Below, piece after piece: positions 18,227 through 27,642 of a DNA stretch of 64,000 nt. Location of the stretch: positions 8,144 to 72,143 of the forward strand of contig DATKPK010000189.1 in the NCBI GenBank assembly GCA_035524095.1, read 5' to 3'. Each line of letters begins with the position of its first letter. Positions within the stretch are counted from its first letter, which is position 1. The translations under genes were made by a program, and so were the position numbers. The notes below the pieces were generated by a model that worked only from the letters and a program-made list of their open reading frames with translations, was not told the DNA's origin and made no database searches. This DNA comes from DATJUF01 sp035524095. Lineage in GTDB: Bacteria; Desulfobacterota; Binatia; Binatales; Binataceae.

Positions 18227-19423
18227 TCAGGTGACGGCGGAAGAGGCCAACAGGTTGGCCGCGGCGCGCGCGATATAAAGTTCTTCGTTGAGGGGGATGA
18301 CCCAAAGGGCGATCGCTGAGCCGTCGGCGCTGAAGCAGCGCTCGCCAGAGTCAGGTGCTGTGTTACGCACTGGGTCAAAGTGGACGCCGAGCGCTTCGAG
18401 GCCAATACAGATACGCGCGCGCATCGGCGCCGAATGCTCGCCAATGCCACCGCCGAAGATGATCGCGTCAGCACGTCCAAGCGCTGCCAGATAAGCGCCG
18501 ATATACTTGCGCGCACGATAGCTGAACATCGTGAGGGCGAGTTCAGCAGCTTGGTCGGTGGAGGCCGCCTGCTCGAGCTCCCGCATGTCTTTCGAGCGTC
18601 CGGAGACGCCGAGGAGCCCCGACTCGAAGTTGAGCAACCGCTCGACCTGATCAGGATTCAGATGCTCGGCGCGGCCCAGGTAGCTAAGGATCGCCGGATC
18701 AAGATCGCCGGAACGGGTTGCCATCATCAGGCCTTCGAGCGGCGTCAGCCCCATCGAAGTGTCCACCGAAACGCCTGCGCGGATCGCGGCGACTGAGCAT
18801 CCGGCGCCTAGCTGCAGAGTGATCAGATTGATGGATGACGACGGCCGGCAACTTAATGCGGCGTAGCGCTCGAGCATCCAGGCATGACCGGGGCCGTGGA
18901 AACCGAAGCGGTGGATCCCGTGGCGCGTAGCCATTTCGCGGGGAATCGCATAGGTGCTGGCGTGCAAAGGGATGGTTCGGTGGAAGCTGGTGTCGGCGTA
19001 GACGATCGTCGGCAGATTGGGAAAAAGTTGCTGCACCGCGCGCAGCGTCTTGAGCGCGGGAGGATTGTGCAGCGGTGCGAAGCGGCTGGCGTCGTCGAGG
19101 GCCTCGAGTACGTCAGCGCTGGCGAAAGTGGGTCCGGTGACACGATCACCGCCATGCACGATTCGATGGGCGACGGCATCGAGAGCGAGACTGTCGTCAG
19201 CGAGAGCGTCGAGGATTAAACGAGCAGCCTTGGCGTGGTCAGCGATGGACTCATCGCTATCGATCAGGGGCCTGCCGCGACGTTTAATGGTCAGGTGGGC
19301 GTTGGGTCCAAGGCGATCAGCGATCCCGTGAGCTATTGCCTGCCCATCGTGATGGCCGACCTCAAGTCTGATCAACTCAAACTTGAGCGATGAGCTACCG
19401 CAATTGAAGACGAGGATGCGCAA
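18227..19423 (-). CDS. ackA: Acetate kinase
   Basis: The product shows the ASKHA-fold acetate kinase signature NCGSSSLKFE at its N-terminus, HRIVHGGDRVTGP, the catalytic region YADTSFHRTIP, FGFHGPGH and the adenosine motif FGGGIGEHS. From the TTG at 19423 it has 398 residues, the normal family length. An upstream TTG at 19480 would add 19 residues that do not look conserved and lacks a ribosome site, so I prefer 19423. The enzyme interconverts acetyl phosphate/ADP and acetate/ATP. No phosphotransacetylase gene is adjacent. It sits just upstream of cydAB on the same strand. Confidence 0.9.
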   Translation of the reverse strand: MRILVFNCGSSSLKFELIRLEVGHHDGQAIAHGIADRLGPNAHLTIKRRGRPLIDSDESIADHAKAARLILDALADDSLALDAVAHRIVHGGDRVTGPTFASADVLEALDDASRFAPLHNPPALKTLRAVQQLFPNLPTIVYADTSFHRTIPLHASTYAIPREMATRHGIHRFGFHGPGHAWMLERYAALSCRPSSSINLITLQLGAGCSVAAIRAGVSVDTSMGLTPLEGLMMATRSGDLDPAILSYLGRAEHLNPDQVERLLNFESGLLGVSGRSKDMRELEQAASTDQAAELALTMFSYRARKYIGAYLAALGRADAIIFGGGIGEHSAPMRARICIGLEALGVHFDPVRNTAPDSGERCFSADGSAIALWVIPLNEELYIARAAANLLASSAVT

Positions 19424-19766
19424 ACCGTGGCCTGATTTAATCCTTGCTGCCTTACACGGTAGCTGAGCGGGACCCGCCAAGCTAAGGGGATCAGGAAATT
19501 GAGGTCGGCTAGCTTGAGGGGCTCGGGCGGGAGTTTAACGTGGCGTTCAGGTTCGCGAGACTTGCGAATATATCATCACATTTTGCTAGACGCGCAATTG
19601 AAAGAGTGGTAGACACTAAGAAACACAGGTTAGATAGTTTCGACTAATTACGGGAAGCTCATCGGCGCTGTAGCTAAATAAAGGTGAGATTGAAAGTATC
19701 GAATCAATCAAGCTTTCCCAAAACCCGATGCCGCCAAGTCCAGTTTTCAGCGGCAGCCAATCCGGG

Positions 19767-19854
19767 CAGCTAATTCTCGGTGCGTCGCACGCACGGGAGT
19801 GAGCGGAATTAGCTGGCGAGGGCGGCGGCAACAGGTCCGCCGCCCTTGTATTTT
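19767..19854 (+). ncRNA. Candidate structured RNA ending in an intrinsic terminator
   Basis: In the 500-base gene-free gap between two minus-strand genes, the plus strand reads CAGCTAATTC (19767-19776), a 6-bp hairpin GTGCGT-CGC-ACGCAC (19780-19794), and GAATTAGCTG (19806-19815), which pairs perfectly with the first arm. A 10-bp GC-rich stem then ends in TGTATTTT. Two nested helices followed by a terminator resemble a small RNA or the aptamer part of a regulatory leader. I recognise no known riboswitch or sRNA family. On the minus strand the same helices form but lack the T tract, so it could instead lie in the ackA 5' region. Unproven. Confidence 0.4.
19819..19854 (+). terminator. Intrinsic terminator
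   Basis: AGGGCGGCGG and CCGCCGCCCT form a perfect 10-bp stem around an eight-base loop, followed on the plus strand by TGTATTTT. No plus-strand gene precedes it, which is why a short transcript upstream is suspected. It may also slow transcription leaving the aldo/keto reductase gene on the other strand. Confidence 0.6.
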
Positions 19855-19922
19855 GACAAGACGATTCTCGGGGCTTTTGCCGTTCTGGCGTCGGGGCAGC
19901 TTGATTCGGCAAGGGATAGACG

Positions 19923-20819
19923 CTAGCGCTGGCCGCTCCAATCAGGACGAGAGACCGCGCGCCAACGCCGGCGAATCGCATCGAAATCGGCGGTCGGCAA
20001 CCGTCCTGCGGTCAGCAAGGCGGCGTTTTGTTCCCATCGGTAAGGTCTGGTAGTGCCAACGATCGCGGTATGGACCCCGGGCACGCTTAAAGTGAAGCGG
20101 AGCGCGGTACCAACGGCTGTGGGAGATTCATCGCGCAGGAACGGATATTTCAGCTTGCGCAGGCGCTCCCAGTAAGGGCGCTCATAGGAGCCAATGCCCG
20201 ATCGTGAGTAGATCCATGCGGCGTTCGCAAGTGGTCGCTTCGCGATGATGCCCATGTCGTGCGCGATTGCCAGCGGCAAAACAGAGTCCAAGGCATCCTG
20301 GTCAGCCACACTGATGGAGATTTGCAGTGTGTCGAAAATCCCCAATCCGACCGCATAAGCTGCGTTCTCACCGTCACCGCTGAAGCCGATAAAGCGAGTA
20401 TGGCCGCGGTCGCGAGCGGTGACCAAGGCCGCGATCAGATCGTCATTACGCATCGTGCCGGCGTCACATGAATGAAATTGGACGACGTCGAGATAATCAG
20501 TGCGAAGGCGGTGAAGGCTTTGTTCGATGCTGCGGGGGATGAGTTCCGGCGTCCATTCAAGGAATGGCAAGCCGGCGGAATGGCCGCACTTGGTCATCAG
20601 GTAGTATTCGGTCCGGCGTCCGCCGATCGCAGCGCCAATTAGTTCTTCGCTGTTGGCGTAACAAGCGGCTGTATCGACCAGGTTGAGACCGGCATCGAGG
20701 GCGGAGTTGAGTAACCGTGCAACAGTAGGAAGCGCAACGTTCTGATAGCCGATTTCGGACGCGCCGAAACCCAGCAGGGTCACTTCGAGGCCGGTTCGGC
20801 CGAGACGCCGCTTTTCCAT
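19923..20819 (-). CDS. Aldo/keto reductase
   Basis: From the ATG at 20819 the 298-residue product shows the AKR barrel: LGRTGLEVTLLGFGASEIG at the N-terminus, and the catalytic tetrad D49, Y54 (NLVDTAACYANSEE), K77 (LMTKCGH) and H116 (VVQFHSCD). It ends with the cofactor-site strand GVHTAIVGTTRPYRWEQN. It should reduce an aldehyde or ketone with NADPH; the exact substrate cannot be read from sequence. A TTG two codons upstream is an alternative start. It is monocistronic as far as can be seen, with divergent transcription from the secreted protein gene upstream. Confidence 0.9.
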   Translation of the reverse strand: MEKRRLGRTGLEVTLLGFGASEIGYQNVALPTVARLLNSALDAGLNLVDTAACYANSEELIGAAIGGRRTEYYLMTKCGHSAGLPFLEWTPELIPRSIEQSLHRLRTDYLDVVQFHSCDAGTMRNDDLIAALVTARDRGHTRFIGFSGDGENAAYAVGLGIFDTLQISISVADQDALDSVLPLAIAHDMGIIAKRPLANAAWIYSRSGIGSYERPYWERLRKLKYPFLRDESPTAVGTALRFTLSVPGVHTAIVGTTRPYRWEQNAALLTAGRLPTADFDAIRRRWRAVSRPDWSGQR

Positions 20820-20980
20820 TCGCAAAATTTAGCGCAAATTAGCCGGAGGCATCTATCGGAGTCGGAGAGGAGTATAGGAAGCCTGTCGCCATTTGAGATC
20901 TAGCAAGAAGATTTTGCGGTTTTGGTGAAGATTTGCCATCAGAATCGTGTGTCAAAGACCAATTAAAACTGCTATAAAGC

Positions 20981-21700
20981 ATGGCACTTGCACAATTGGT
21001 AAGAAAGTCGGAGACGCATACGTTGAGCACGTTAAAGCATATTAGGATGGCACTGATGGTTTCTAAATCTAAAAGAGCTAGCGGAAACACCCTCGATCGG
21101 TCTGTGCACGGATCGATTTCTCTCAAACCGATTTTCAGTATCGCGGCCGCCGCATTGATGGCGATCGCGATGCTATCAGCATCGCCGCTGGTGCGGACGG
21201 CCGCGGCGCAGTCGGCGAACGATTATTTCTACACGCACTTTTTCGACACCAGCACCTCGGCGACCTACTCGATGAGAGTGCTCAATTCGCAGAGAACCAC
21301 TAATCCGCTGTGCGCGATGGTCTACGTGTTCGACAGCACGCAGACGTTGCAGGAGTGCTGCGGCTGCCCTGTGCGCAGTGATCAGCTCGTGACTTTCAGC
21401 TTGGATAACCTGACTGGCAACTCATTCAGCCCACCGCCGGTCAGCACTGGATCGATCTACGTGGTTGCGACAGCGATCAATCATGGCACTAGCGCGGCAG
21501 CGAACGGAGGATGCGACCCGACGGCAACATTCAACCCAACACCGTCGTTGCGCGTGTGGTTTTCGAACAACAGCCAGGGCGTGAGCGATCCGTTCCTAGG
21601 TACCACGCTCGACACGCCGGAAAAAAATCGCTTGCCAACGGTATGCGCGAGCAGCGTTCGAATCGGGGCTCCGGCCGCGGTCTGCGCGTGCGGGCAGTAA
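20981..21700 (+). CDS. Secreted Cys-containing hypothetical protein
   Basis: The frame encodes 239 residues. A hydrophobic signal (about 49-75) ends at RTAAAQS, so the mature part is about 160 residues. It contains paired cysteines (ECCGCP, VCACGQ at the end, plus isolated Cys) that could form disulphides after export, and is Ser/Thr/Asn-rich. The stretch before the signal is unusually long, and internal ATGs at 21047 or 21056 are plausible real starts. I do not recognise the family. The gene is flanked by an aldo/keto reductase and a TetR regulator and shows no operon partner. Confidence 0.6.
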   Translation: MALAQLVRKSETHTLSTLKHIRMALMVSKSKRASGNTLDRSVHGSISLKPIFSIAAAALMAIAMLSASPLVRTAAAQSANDYFYTHFFDTSTSATYSMRVLNSQRTTNPLCAMVYVFDSTQTLQECCGCPVRSDQLVTFSLDNLTGNSFSPPPVSTGSIYVVATAINHGTSAAANGGCDPTATFNPTPSLRVWFSNNSQGVSDPFLGTTLDTPEKNRLPTVCASSVRIGAPAAVCACGQ

Positions 21701-21767
21701 TAGGGATCTGGGGTTAGTTCGGGCCCGCAGCGCCAGCAGTGCTGGCAGGAGAACCGCGTCTCAAGGC

Positions 21768-22394
21768 TCAGGCGGTGCAACCGCCAATGAAAATGCCCAC
21801 AAGAAGTGGAACCGCGGCCTCGGGAGTTGTGTATTCGCGGCAATAGCGGTTTATCCCACGCAGCATTCCGAGCAGAGCTTCGGCGGCGATGCGGGTGTCG
21901 AGATCAGAGCGGAGCGATCCACGTTCGATGCCCCCGCGCAGGACCGCGCCAATGAGTTCAGTGAATTCCTGACGCTGGGCGTGGTAGAGCCGTTCCTGCC
22001 GCCGAGGCAACGCCTTGGGATCGTGGAGCAGCGCGAAAAACTGGCGGCGGCTCCAGAAATAGGCAAGTGAATGCTGGACGATTGTGGCGACCTGATCGCG
22101 CACGGTACCAGCACCGGCCAACGCTGCGCGGATTTCTCTTTGTAACTGCGCAAAACCTTCGATCACGACGGCGGCGTAAAGTTCTTCCTTGGAACTGAAC
22201 TGGCGATAGACGCTGCCTTTGCCGACCCCGGCGCGCGCCGCAATCTCGTCGATCAGGACACGATCATATTCCTTTTGTGCGAATAAGACGGCGGCGCTGC
22301 GGAGAATGCGCTCGCGCAAAAATGGCGTCGATGGGCGACCACGATGGTCCTTAGAGAGGCCGACCGATGAAGCGGAATCAATCCTGACGTTCAC
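21768..22394 (-). CDS. TetR/AcrR-family transcriptional regulator
   Basis: The 208-residue protein has a typical N-terminal TetR DNA-binding domain (residues about 25-70): RERILRSAAVLFAQKEYD, then IDEIAARAGVGKGSVYRQFSS. The ligand domain is alpha-helical and divergent. The start is GTG. TetR repressors usually control adjacent divergent genes; here the nearest plus-strand gene is the carbamoyltransferase 445 bases away, and the convergent neighbour is a secreted protein, so the target is not evident. An RND efflux gene in this window is 39 kb away and not an obvious target. Confidence 0.92.
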   Translation of the reverse strand: MNVRIDSASSVGLSKDHRGRPSTPFLRERILRSAAVLFAQKEYDRVLIDEIAARAGVGKGSVYRQFSSKEELYAAVVIEGFAQLQREIRAALAGAGTVRDQVATIVQHSLAYFWSRRQFFALLHDPKALPRRQERLYHAQRQEFTELIGAVLRGGIERGSLRSDLDTRIAAEALLGMLRGINRYCREYTTPEAAVPLLVGIFIGGCTA

Positions 22395-22839
22395 GCCTTA
22401 TTCCCGATAACCCAGTTGACGGATCTGGCGATAATAAGAAGTCAAATAAGCGTGCCGATACACTTGTTCGGCTGCGATTCAGAATACATAGCTTTGAAAT
22501 CCGGCGAAACCAAGTATTGAGTCAACCAACATACGCTAGTCTTATCGAAGCGGAGCCGCGCCGAATTACATGGTTCGGGCGGGGTTCCGCTTATTGCTTG
22601 ATGCGGCCTGGTATCAGGCTGATGCAGCCAGCGCCAAACTGGCTGGTGTCCTTTTGCAATCGATCTGCCGTGAGCGTTTTCACTGATGTGAAGCGGCTGT
22701 TGATGGTTGCTCCAATTAACTTGAGACAAGCGGCAATCGAAGACGCGTTTACCCGGCTGTTTCGACGGTAAAGAATTGCCGAGCAACGCATGCCGAATAA
22801 ACGGGAAGGCGGCTTGCGGTCAGTGGGGGGCGAAAGTCC
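22395..22839 (+). other. Gene-free gap (445 bases)
   Basis: Lies between the divergent TetR gene and the carbamoyltransferase gene and must contain both promoters. Short open frames on both strands here (about 85-115 codons) have no recognisable domain and overlap each other. A small inverted repeat around 22617-22650 (ATCAGGCTGAT and a GCCAGC/GCTGGC pair) could be an operator, but I see nothing conclusive. Confidence 0.4.
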
Positions 22840-24564
22840 ATGTACATACTGGGTATCAACGCGTATCACGCAGGGGCAGCGGCTTGCTTGATCAAGGACG
22901 GGGATTTAGTGGCTGCGGCGGAAGAGGAACGCTTCAACCGGGTCAAATATTGCGCCGACTTTCCGATCAAGGCCATCAACTACTGCCTGAGCGAGGCTGG
23001 AATCACGCCTTATGATTTGGATCATATCGGCTTCTCAAAAGACCCGGCGGCGAACCTGCGGAAAAAGTTAGTCTTCACGATGCTCCGGCGCCCGAGCCTG
23101 CGCCTGATTCAGGAAAGGCTCGCGCACATGAGCGCAGTGCGCGACGGACGCCGGACTTTTGCCGCCTTAATGGGGGCTGAGCCGGGGGCGCTGCGGGCTC
23201 AGTTCCATCACGTCGAGCACCATCGTGCCCATCTAGCGAGCGCGTTTTTGGTCTCGCCGTTCAAGGAGGCGGCGCTGCTTTCTATCGACGGCTTTGGTGA
23301 TTTCGTCAGCACCATGACGGGTGTGGGGCGTGAAAATCGAATCGAGCTGCTCAGCAGCGTCAACTATCCTCATTCGCTCGGAATCTTTTTCACCGCCGTT
23401 ACGCAGTGGCTAGGCTTCACGAAGTTTGGCGATGAGGGAAAAATTCAAGGCTTGGCCGGATACGGAAAGCCGATCTTTGCTGATCGGCTGCGGCGGCTGG
23501 TGAGACTGCAGGCGGACGGCAGCTTCGAACTGGACCTTGACTATTTTATTCATTGGGCTGAAGGCGTGGAGATGACATGGGCGGGCGGTACGCCGTCGCT
23601 CGGGACAATCTATTCGCAGCAATTCGTTGACCATTTCGGGCCGCCGCGAATGCCGGGCACCGAACTGACACCCCTTTACGTCAATATGGCGGCGTCACTG
23701 CAAACGGTGTTGGAAGAGGCCGAGATGCACATCGTACGGCGACTCCATCAGAGTACCGGGCAACAGGCGCTATGCATGGCTGGTGGTGTCGCACTCAACA
23801 GCAGCTTCAATGGGAAGATTCTGCTGCAGAGTGGTTTTACCGACGTATTCATTCAACCAGCGGCCAACGATGCGGGTACGGCGCTGGGAGTTGCGTATTA
23901 CATCTACAATCAGATCCTTGATCGGCCGCGCGAGTTTGTGATGCGTGATGCGTACACCGGGCCGTCCTTCGACAACGGTGTGATAGAGCGTACGCTGAAA
24001 AGTTGTGCCGCAACTTATGAAATGGTCGATGATGATGTCCTTGCGCGGCGAGCAGCGGAGTTGGTAGCCGAGGGTAAGGTCGTCGGATGGTTCCAAGGCC
24101 GGATGGAATGGGGGCCGCGGGCTTTGGGGAATCGAAGTATTGTTGCCGATCCACGGCGGCCGGATATGAAGGATGTGCTGAACGCGAGGATTAAGTATCG
24201 CGAGCCGTTCCGGCCTTTTGCCCCGTCGGTCCTCGCCGAATCAGTGGGAGATTATTTCGAGCAGAGCTATCCCGATCCGTTTATGACCAAGGTCTACGCA
24301 GTGCGCGCGAATCAGCGTGAAGGGCTTGCTGCGGTCACGCACGTGGACGGAACCGGGCGGCTACAAACGGTCGAGCAGAAAGCCAATCCGCGCTACTGGC
24401 AGCTAATCAACGAGTTCAAAGAGCTGACCGGGACCGGAGTGGTGCTCAACACCTCGTTTAACGAAAACGAGCCGATTGTATGCCGTCCAGAGGAGGCGAT
24501 CAGTTGTTTTCAGCGGACGCGAATGGATGCGCTAGTGATTGGCAACTATCTACTAAGCAAATGA
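22840..24564 (+). CDS. NodU/CmcH/TobZ-type O-carbamoyltransferase
   Basis: The 574-residue protein begins with the Kae1-like ASKHA fold: MYILGINAYHAGAAACLI, the metal-binding cluster HHVEHHRAHLASAF, and GDEGKIQGLAGYG. The C-terminal carbamoyltransferase domain carries GRMEWGPRALGNRSI and VVLNTSFNENEPIVC. Enzymes of this family transfer carbamoyl from carbamoyl phosphate, via carbamoyl-adenylate, to hydroxyls of sugars or natural products (nodulation factor, cephamycin, tobramycin). GGGGGGCG precedes the ATG. No glycosyltransferase or biosynthetic cluster surrounds it, so the acceptor is unknown. It is convergent with the antiporter gene, five bases apart. Confidence 0.92.
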   Translation: MYILGINAYHAGAAACLIKDGDLVAAAEEERFNRVKYCADFPIKAINYCLSEAGITPYDLDHIGFSKDPAANLRKKLVFTMLRRPSLRLIQERLAHMSAVRDGRRTFAALMGAEPGALRAQFHHVEHHRAHLASAFLVSPFKEAALLSIDGFGDFVSTMTGVGRENRIELLSSVNYPHSLGIFFTAVTQWLGFTKFGDEGKIQGLAGYGKPIFADRLRRLVRLQADGSFELDLDYFIHWAEGVEMTWAGGTPSLGTIYSQQFVDHFGPPRMPGTELTPLYVNMAASLQTVLEEAEMHIVRRLHQSTGQQALCMAGGVALNSSFNGKILLQSGFTDVFIQPAANDAGTALGVAYYIYNQILDRPREFVMRDAYTGPSFDNGVIERTLKSCAATYEMVDDDVLARRAAELVAEGKVVGWFQGRMEWGPRALGNRSIVADPRRPDMKDVLNARIKYREPFRPFAPSVLAESVGDYFEQSYPDPFMTKVYAVRANQREGLAAVTHVDGTGRLQTVEQKANPRYWQLINEFKELTGTGVVLNTSFNENEPIVCRPEEAISCFQRTRMDALVIGNYLLSK

Positions 24565-24569
24565 CGGCG

Positions 24570-26645
24570 TTAGTCGGGCGGGAGACGGGTCGAAGCCTCT
24601 GCCTCGCATAGGACGCGGGCGGCGTCGAGGGCGTCGCGGTTTCCGACCAACGCGAGCGTATCACCAGGGCGCAGTACTTCGCTTTCCTCGGGAATGATCA
24701 CAGCACCGTCGCGTGAAAGCGCTACTACGGCGGCGCCCGGTGGCAGATTCAAATCGGCGAGGCGCTTGCCAATAATGCTGGCGTTTGCGGGCACGCGAAC
24801 CGGTGTGAGCGGCGAACGCGATTGAGTGGGCGCTGAAGCAGAATGAGCACCGATCGCGTCAGATGTTCCGCGCAGTGTTAGGTCAGCCGATCCGTCCTGG
24901 ATTTTGGGGAGCCGCATCGCGGTTAGGTTACGTGAGACTTCTTCGAGATGATGTTGAATGGCGCGGGCGCTGCGCCAGATCATCGTGGCAATAATCGCGA
25001 CGGCCGTTAAAAGCATCGCGAGGGTCTCAGCAGGCTGCACGAATGGAACGATCGCGGCGAGAAGCAGAAGGACAGTTGCAAAGATAATCGCTAGTTCCAG
25101 AACGTGAGTGAGAACATAGGTTGCGCTGGCGCCATCAGCAAAGTGATTACTCATTGCGAACTCGGGGGCGACCGCTTGTGAAATACGGCGCGCACCGCGC
25201 CAGATTCCGATGCCGGGGAGAATCGACATCGTGATTGCCAAGGCGCGTACAACAATTGCCGCAGCCGGTTTGCTGAGACCGATGTCGGCTGCGGCAAGCA
25301 GGTCGAGACGAACCCAGGTGAATTCATAAATCGCAGTGATAGCGACTGCGCTTGCGAAGCTGACGGAAATCAAGGCGACTCCAAATCCCAGTCGGGCGCG
25401 CCAAGGCCGCGCTCGCGCGCGTTCAATCCAGGCTGCGTAAAGGGATTGGGTCAGAAGTAGTGGCCGTGGCTGGTGCGCCTCGACGAAACGGCCGAAGCGA
25501 TCAGAGGCGCGAATCAAGAAAGGCGTCATGAAGGTGGTGATGGCGGCGACGCCGATGGCGAGCGAATAGAGATAGTCATGGGTGGCGCCACGGGTGAGGC
25601 CGACGCCTGCGATGATGAAGGAGAACTCACCAATTTGCGCCATCGCGAGGCCAGCGCGCACGGCGGTGCGCGTATCGGTGCCGCTCAAGATCGCACCAGC
25701 GGCAACGCCAATCAGTTTGCCGATGAGCACTGCGGCGATGAGGGCGAGCAGCGCAGGCCATAGGGTCAAGAGCACTTTCGGGTCAAGCATCATGCCGACC
25801 GAGACGAAGAAGACCGCGCCGAAAATATCACGCAATGGTGCAACAAGTTCTTCGATCTCGTGGGCATGGCCGGACTCTGCGACCAGCACGCCGGCCAAGA
25901 AGGCGCCCAGTGCAACCGAATAGCCCGCCATCTCATCGATCATGGCGAAGGCGAAGCATATGCCGACGCTGGCGACGACGAGAGTCTCTTTACGTTTGAA
26001 TCGCGAAATCAGGCGAATCACGCGTGGGACGATCAGGAAGCCCCCGGCAGTCGTCGCGACGAGAAACAGAGTGAGTTCGCCGACGGTGATTTCGATCGTC
26101 CTGGCAGACAGTCCGGCACCGGTCGCGATCGCAGTCAGGATGGCAAGCAGGATAACGGCGACGAGGTCTTCAAAAAGCGCAACGCCGAAGACCAAGTCGC
26201 TGAGCCGCTTATCGACCTGCTCCTCGGCAAAGGCTTTGGCGATAATTGTGGTACTGGAGATGGCGATCATCGCTCCGGCGAAGAGGCTTTCGATCACGCT
26301 CCAGCCGAATGCCTGGCCCACGACAAAGCCGAGCCAAATCAGGAGACCTACCTGGACCACCGTGATAAAGCCGGCGGTGGGCAAGAGCCGGATGAGCGAT
26401 CGGAGGCGGAATTCAAGCCCGATCGCGAACATCAGGAGGATGACGCCGAGACCTGAAAGCTGTTCGATGCGATCGTGGCTGACAAAAATCGGAATCGGCA
26501 GATGCGGGCCAACGATCATCCCGGCAACGAGATAGCCGACGACTACCGGCTGACGTAGGGCCTGGAATATCACCGTGGTGACCGCGGCGACGCATAGCAC
26601 TAACGCCAAATCGTCGAGAAAATTATTGCTGACAAGAGCAGTCAT
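24570..26645 (-). CDS. Kef/CPA2-type monovalent cation:proton antiporter with TrkA-C domain
   Basis: Twelve or more membrane helices of the sodium/hydrogen exchanger fold fill residues 1-390. They include GVALFEDLVAVILLAIL, where the conserved Asp of CPA2 antiporters lies, and the motif GAFLAGVLVAES. A second hydrophobic block (about 420-565) precedes a TrkA-C regulatory domain (about 605-690, GKRLADLNLPPGAAVVALSRDG and RPGDTLALVGNRDAL). The NAD-binding TrkA-N domain of classical Kef is absent. It probably exchanges potassium or sodium for protons, with the C-terminal domain sensing a ligand. The 691-residue length is slightly long because of the extra membrane block. Confidence 0.88.
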   Translation of the reverse strand: MTALVSNNFLDDLALVLCVAAVTTVIFQALRQPVVVGYLVAGMIVGPHLPIPIFVSHDRIEQLSGLGVILLMFAIGLEFRLRSLIRLLPTAGFITVVQVGLLIWLGFVVGQAFGWSVIESLFAGAMIAISSTTIIAKAFAEEQVDKRLSDLVFGVALFEDLVAVILLAILTAIATGAGLSARTIEITVGELTLFLVATTAGGFLIVPRVIRLISRFKRKETLVVASVGICFAFAMIDEMAGYSVALGAFLAGVLVAESGHAHEIEELVAPLRDIFGAVFFVSVGMMLDPKVLLTLWPALLALIAAVLIGKLIGVAAGAILSGTDTRTAVRAGLAMAQIGEFSFIIAGVGLTRGATHDYLYSLAIGVAAITTFMTPFLIRASDRFGRFVEAHQPRPLLLTQSLYAAWIERARARPWRARLGFGVALISVSFASAVAITAIYEFTWVRLDLLAAADIGLSKPAAAIVVRALAITMSILPGIGIWRGARRISQAVAPEFAMSNHFADGASATYVLTHVLELAIIFATVLLLLAAIVPFVQPAETLAMLLTAVAIIATMIWRSARAIQHHLEEVSRNLTAMRLPKIQDGSADLTLRGTSDAIGAHSASAPTQSRSPLTPVRVPANASIIGKRLADLNLPPGAAVVALSRDGAVIIPEESEVLRPGDTLALVGNRDALDAARVLCEAEASTRLPPD

Positions 26646-26678
26646 GAGAGATGAAACATGAAAATCACGGAGCGGTGT

Positions 26679-27551
26679 TCACAGAATAGCTCCGCTGAGT
26701 GAACGCGGATCGCGAATGGTCCAGCGGCCGGACTCAACCTGGTGGAAGAAATCGTCAAGGAACTGATGGAACAGATCAGGCTCCTCGAGATTGACCGCAT
26801 GCCCGGTGCGCGGCAGCACGACCAGCGCCGAGGTTGGGATCGTGCGTTTGAGCATCAGCGTTGGCTCGAGGCAAGGCTCGTCCTCGTCACCGGTCATCAG
26901 CAACACCGGCAGCGTCATTTGCTTGAGGGCGTCTCTGAGATCGTAGAGAGAGGGACGGCGCTTCTGGACGCCGCGCAACGTCAGCGCGGAACCAAACGCG
27001 GAATGTTCGGCGAGCATCGTTTGGAACTCGTTCCATCCGCGCGGATCCTTGTTCTGCAATTGCACGCGAGTACTGCCGAGGGCATAGCGTTCGGCGGCTT
27101 GCGCCATCGGGGTGGTGGTGAAGCGCTCGGCCGCTGCCGCCGATTCGCTTTGGAACTGCTCACGCCGGGCAGGTTCGGCGCCATAGCCGCAACCGGCCAC
27201 TACTAGTGAACGCACCTCTGTGGGATAGGCCAGACCGTAATGGAGCGTAGCAAAGGCGCCCATCGAGATACCGACTACGTGTGGGCGATCGAGCTTCAAG
27301 GCAGCGGCGATGGCGCGGATATCGTCGCGGGCGCGAGCTTGTGAATACTTTTCGGGATCGTCTGGAACGTCCGATGGCGGGTAGCCCCGGGCGTTGAACG
27401 CGACGCATTGGTAGCGCCGCGAGAAATAGCGAAGCTGAGCTTCATAGCTGCGCGCGTCCCCGGCAAATTCGTGAACGAAAATTATCGGCTGGCCGACGCC
27501 GGCCTCTTCGTAGTGAAGCTTTACGCCATCGTCGGTAGTGATATGCGGCAT
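26679..27551 (-). CDS. Alpha/beta hydrolase
   Basis: The 290-residue protein has the alpha/beta hydrolase fold. The nucleophile S96 lies in the elbow VVGISMGAFATLHYG, the oxyanion strand in PIIFVHEFAG, the acid probably in LLMTGDEDEPCLEP and the His in RTGHAVNLEEPDLF. The ATG has GAGGAA five bases upstream. Members with this layout include epoxide-, haloalkane- and lactone-hydrolysing enzymes, and 3-oxoadipate enol-lactonase-like proteins; the sequence does not distinguish these. It lies 33 bases from the antiporter gene on the same strand and may be co-transcribed with it. Confidence 0.88.
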   Translation of the reverse strand: MPHITTDDGVKLHYEEAGVGQPIIFVHEFAGDARSYEAQLRYFSRRYQCVAFNARGYPPSDVPDDPEKYSQARARDDIRAIAAALKLDRPHVVGISMGAFATLHYGLAYPTEVRSLVVAGCGYGAEPARREQFQSESAAAAERFTTTPMAQAAERYALGSTRVQLQNKDPRGWNEFQTMLAEHSAFGSALTLRGVQKRRPSLYDLRDALKQMTLPVLLMTGDEDEPCLEPTLMLKRTIPTSALVVLPRTGHAVNLEEPDLFHQFLDDFFHQVESGRWTIRDPRSLSGAIL

Positions 27552-27642
27552 GTATTTCCTCGATAAGCCGAATCGTCATGGCGGATCCGAGTTTATAGTG
27601 CAGACGAGTCCAAAACGGCCTATTTAGTATCGCGTTTGTAAG

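Noticed and set aside
19616..19981. Open frame of 121 codons on the minus strand in the ackA-aldo/keto reductase gap
   Set aside because: It has Cys/Pro/Ser-rich low-complexity content and no ribosome site, and it overlaps the 3' end of the reductase and the structured RNA candidate.
22442..22786. Open frame of 114 codons on the minus strand between the TetR and carbamoyltransferase genes
   Set aside because: There is no recognisable domain and no ribosome site, and it overlaps an equally featureless opposite frame.
25942..26535. Open frame of about 197 codons antisense to the antiporter gene
   Set aside because: The antiporter gene on the other strand has clear membrane and TrkA-C signatures; the antisense product has none.
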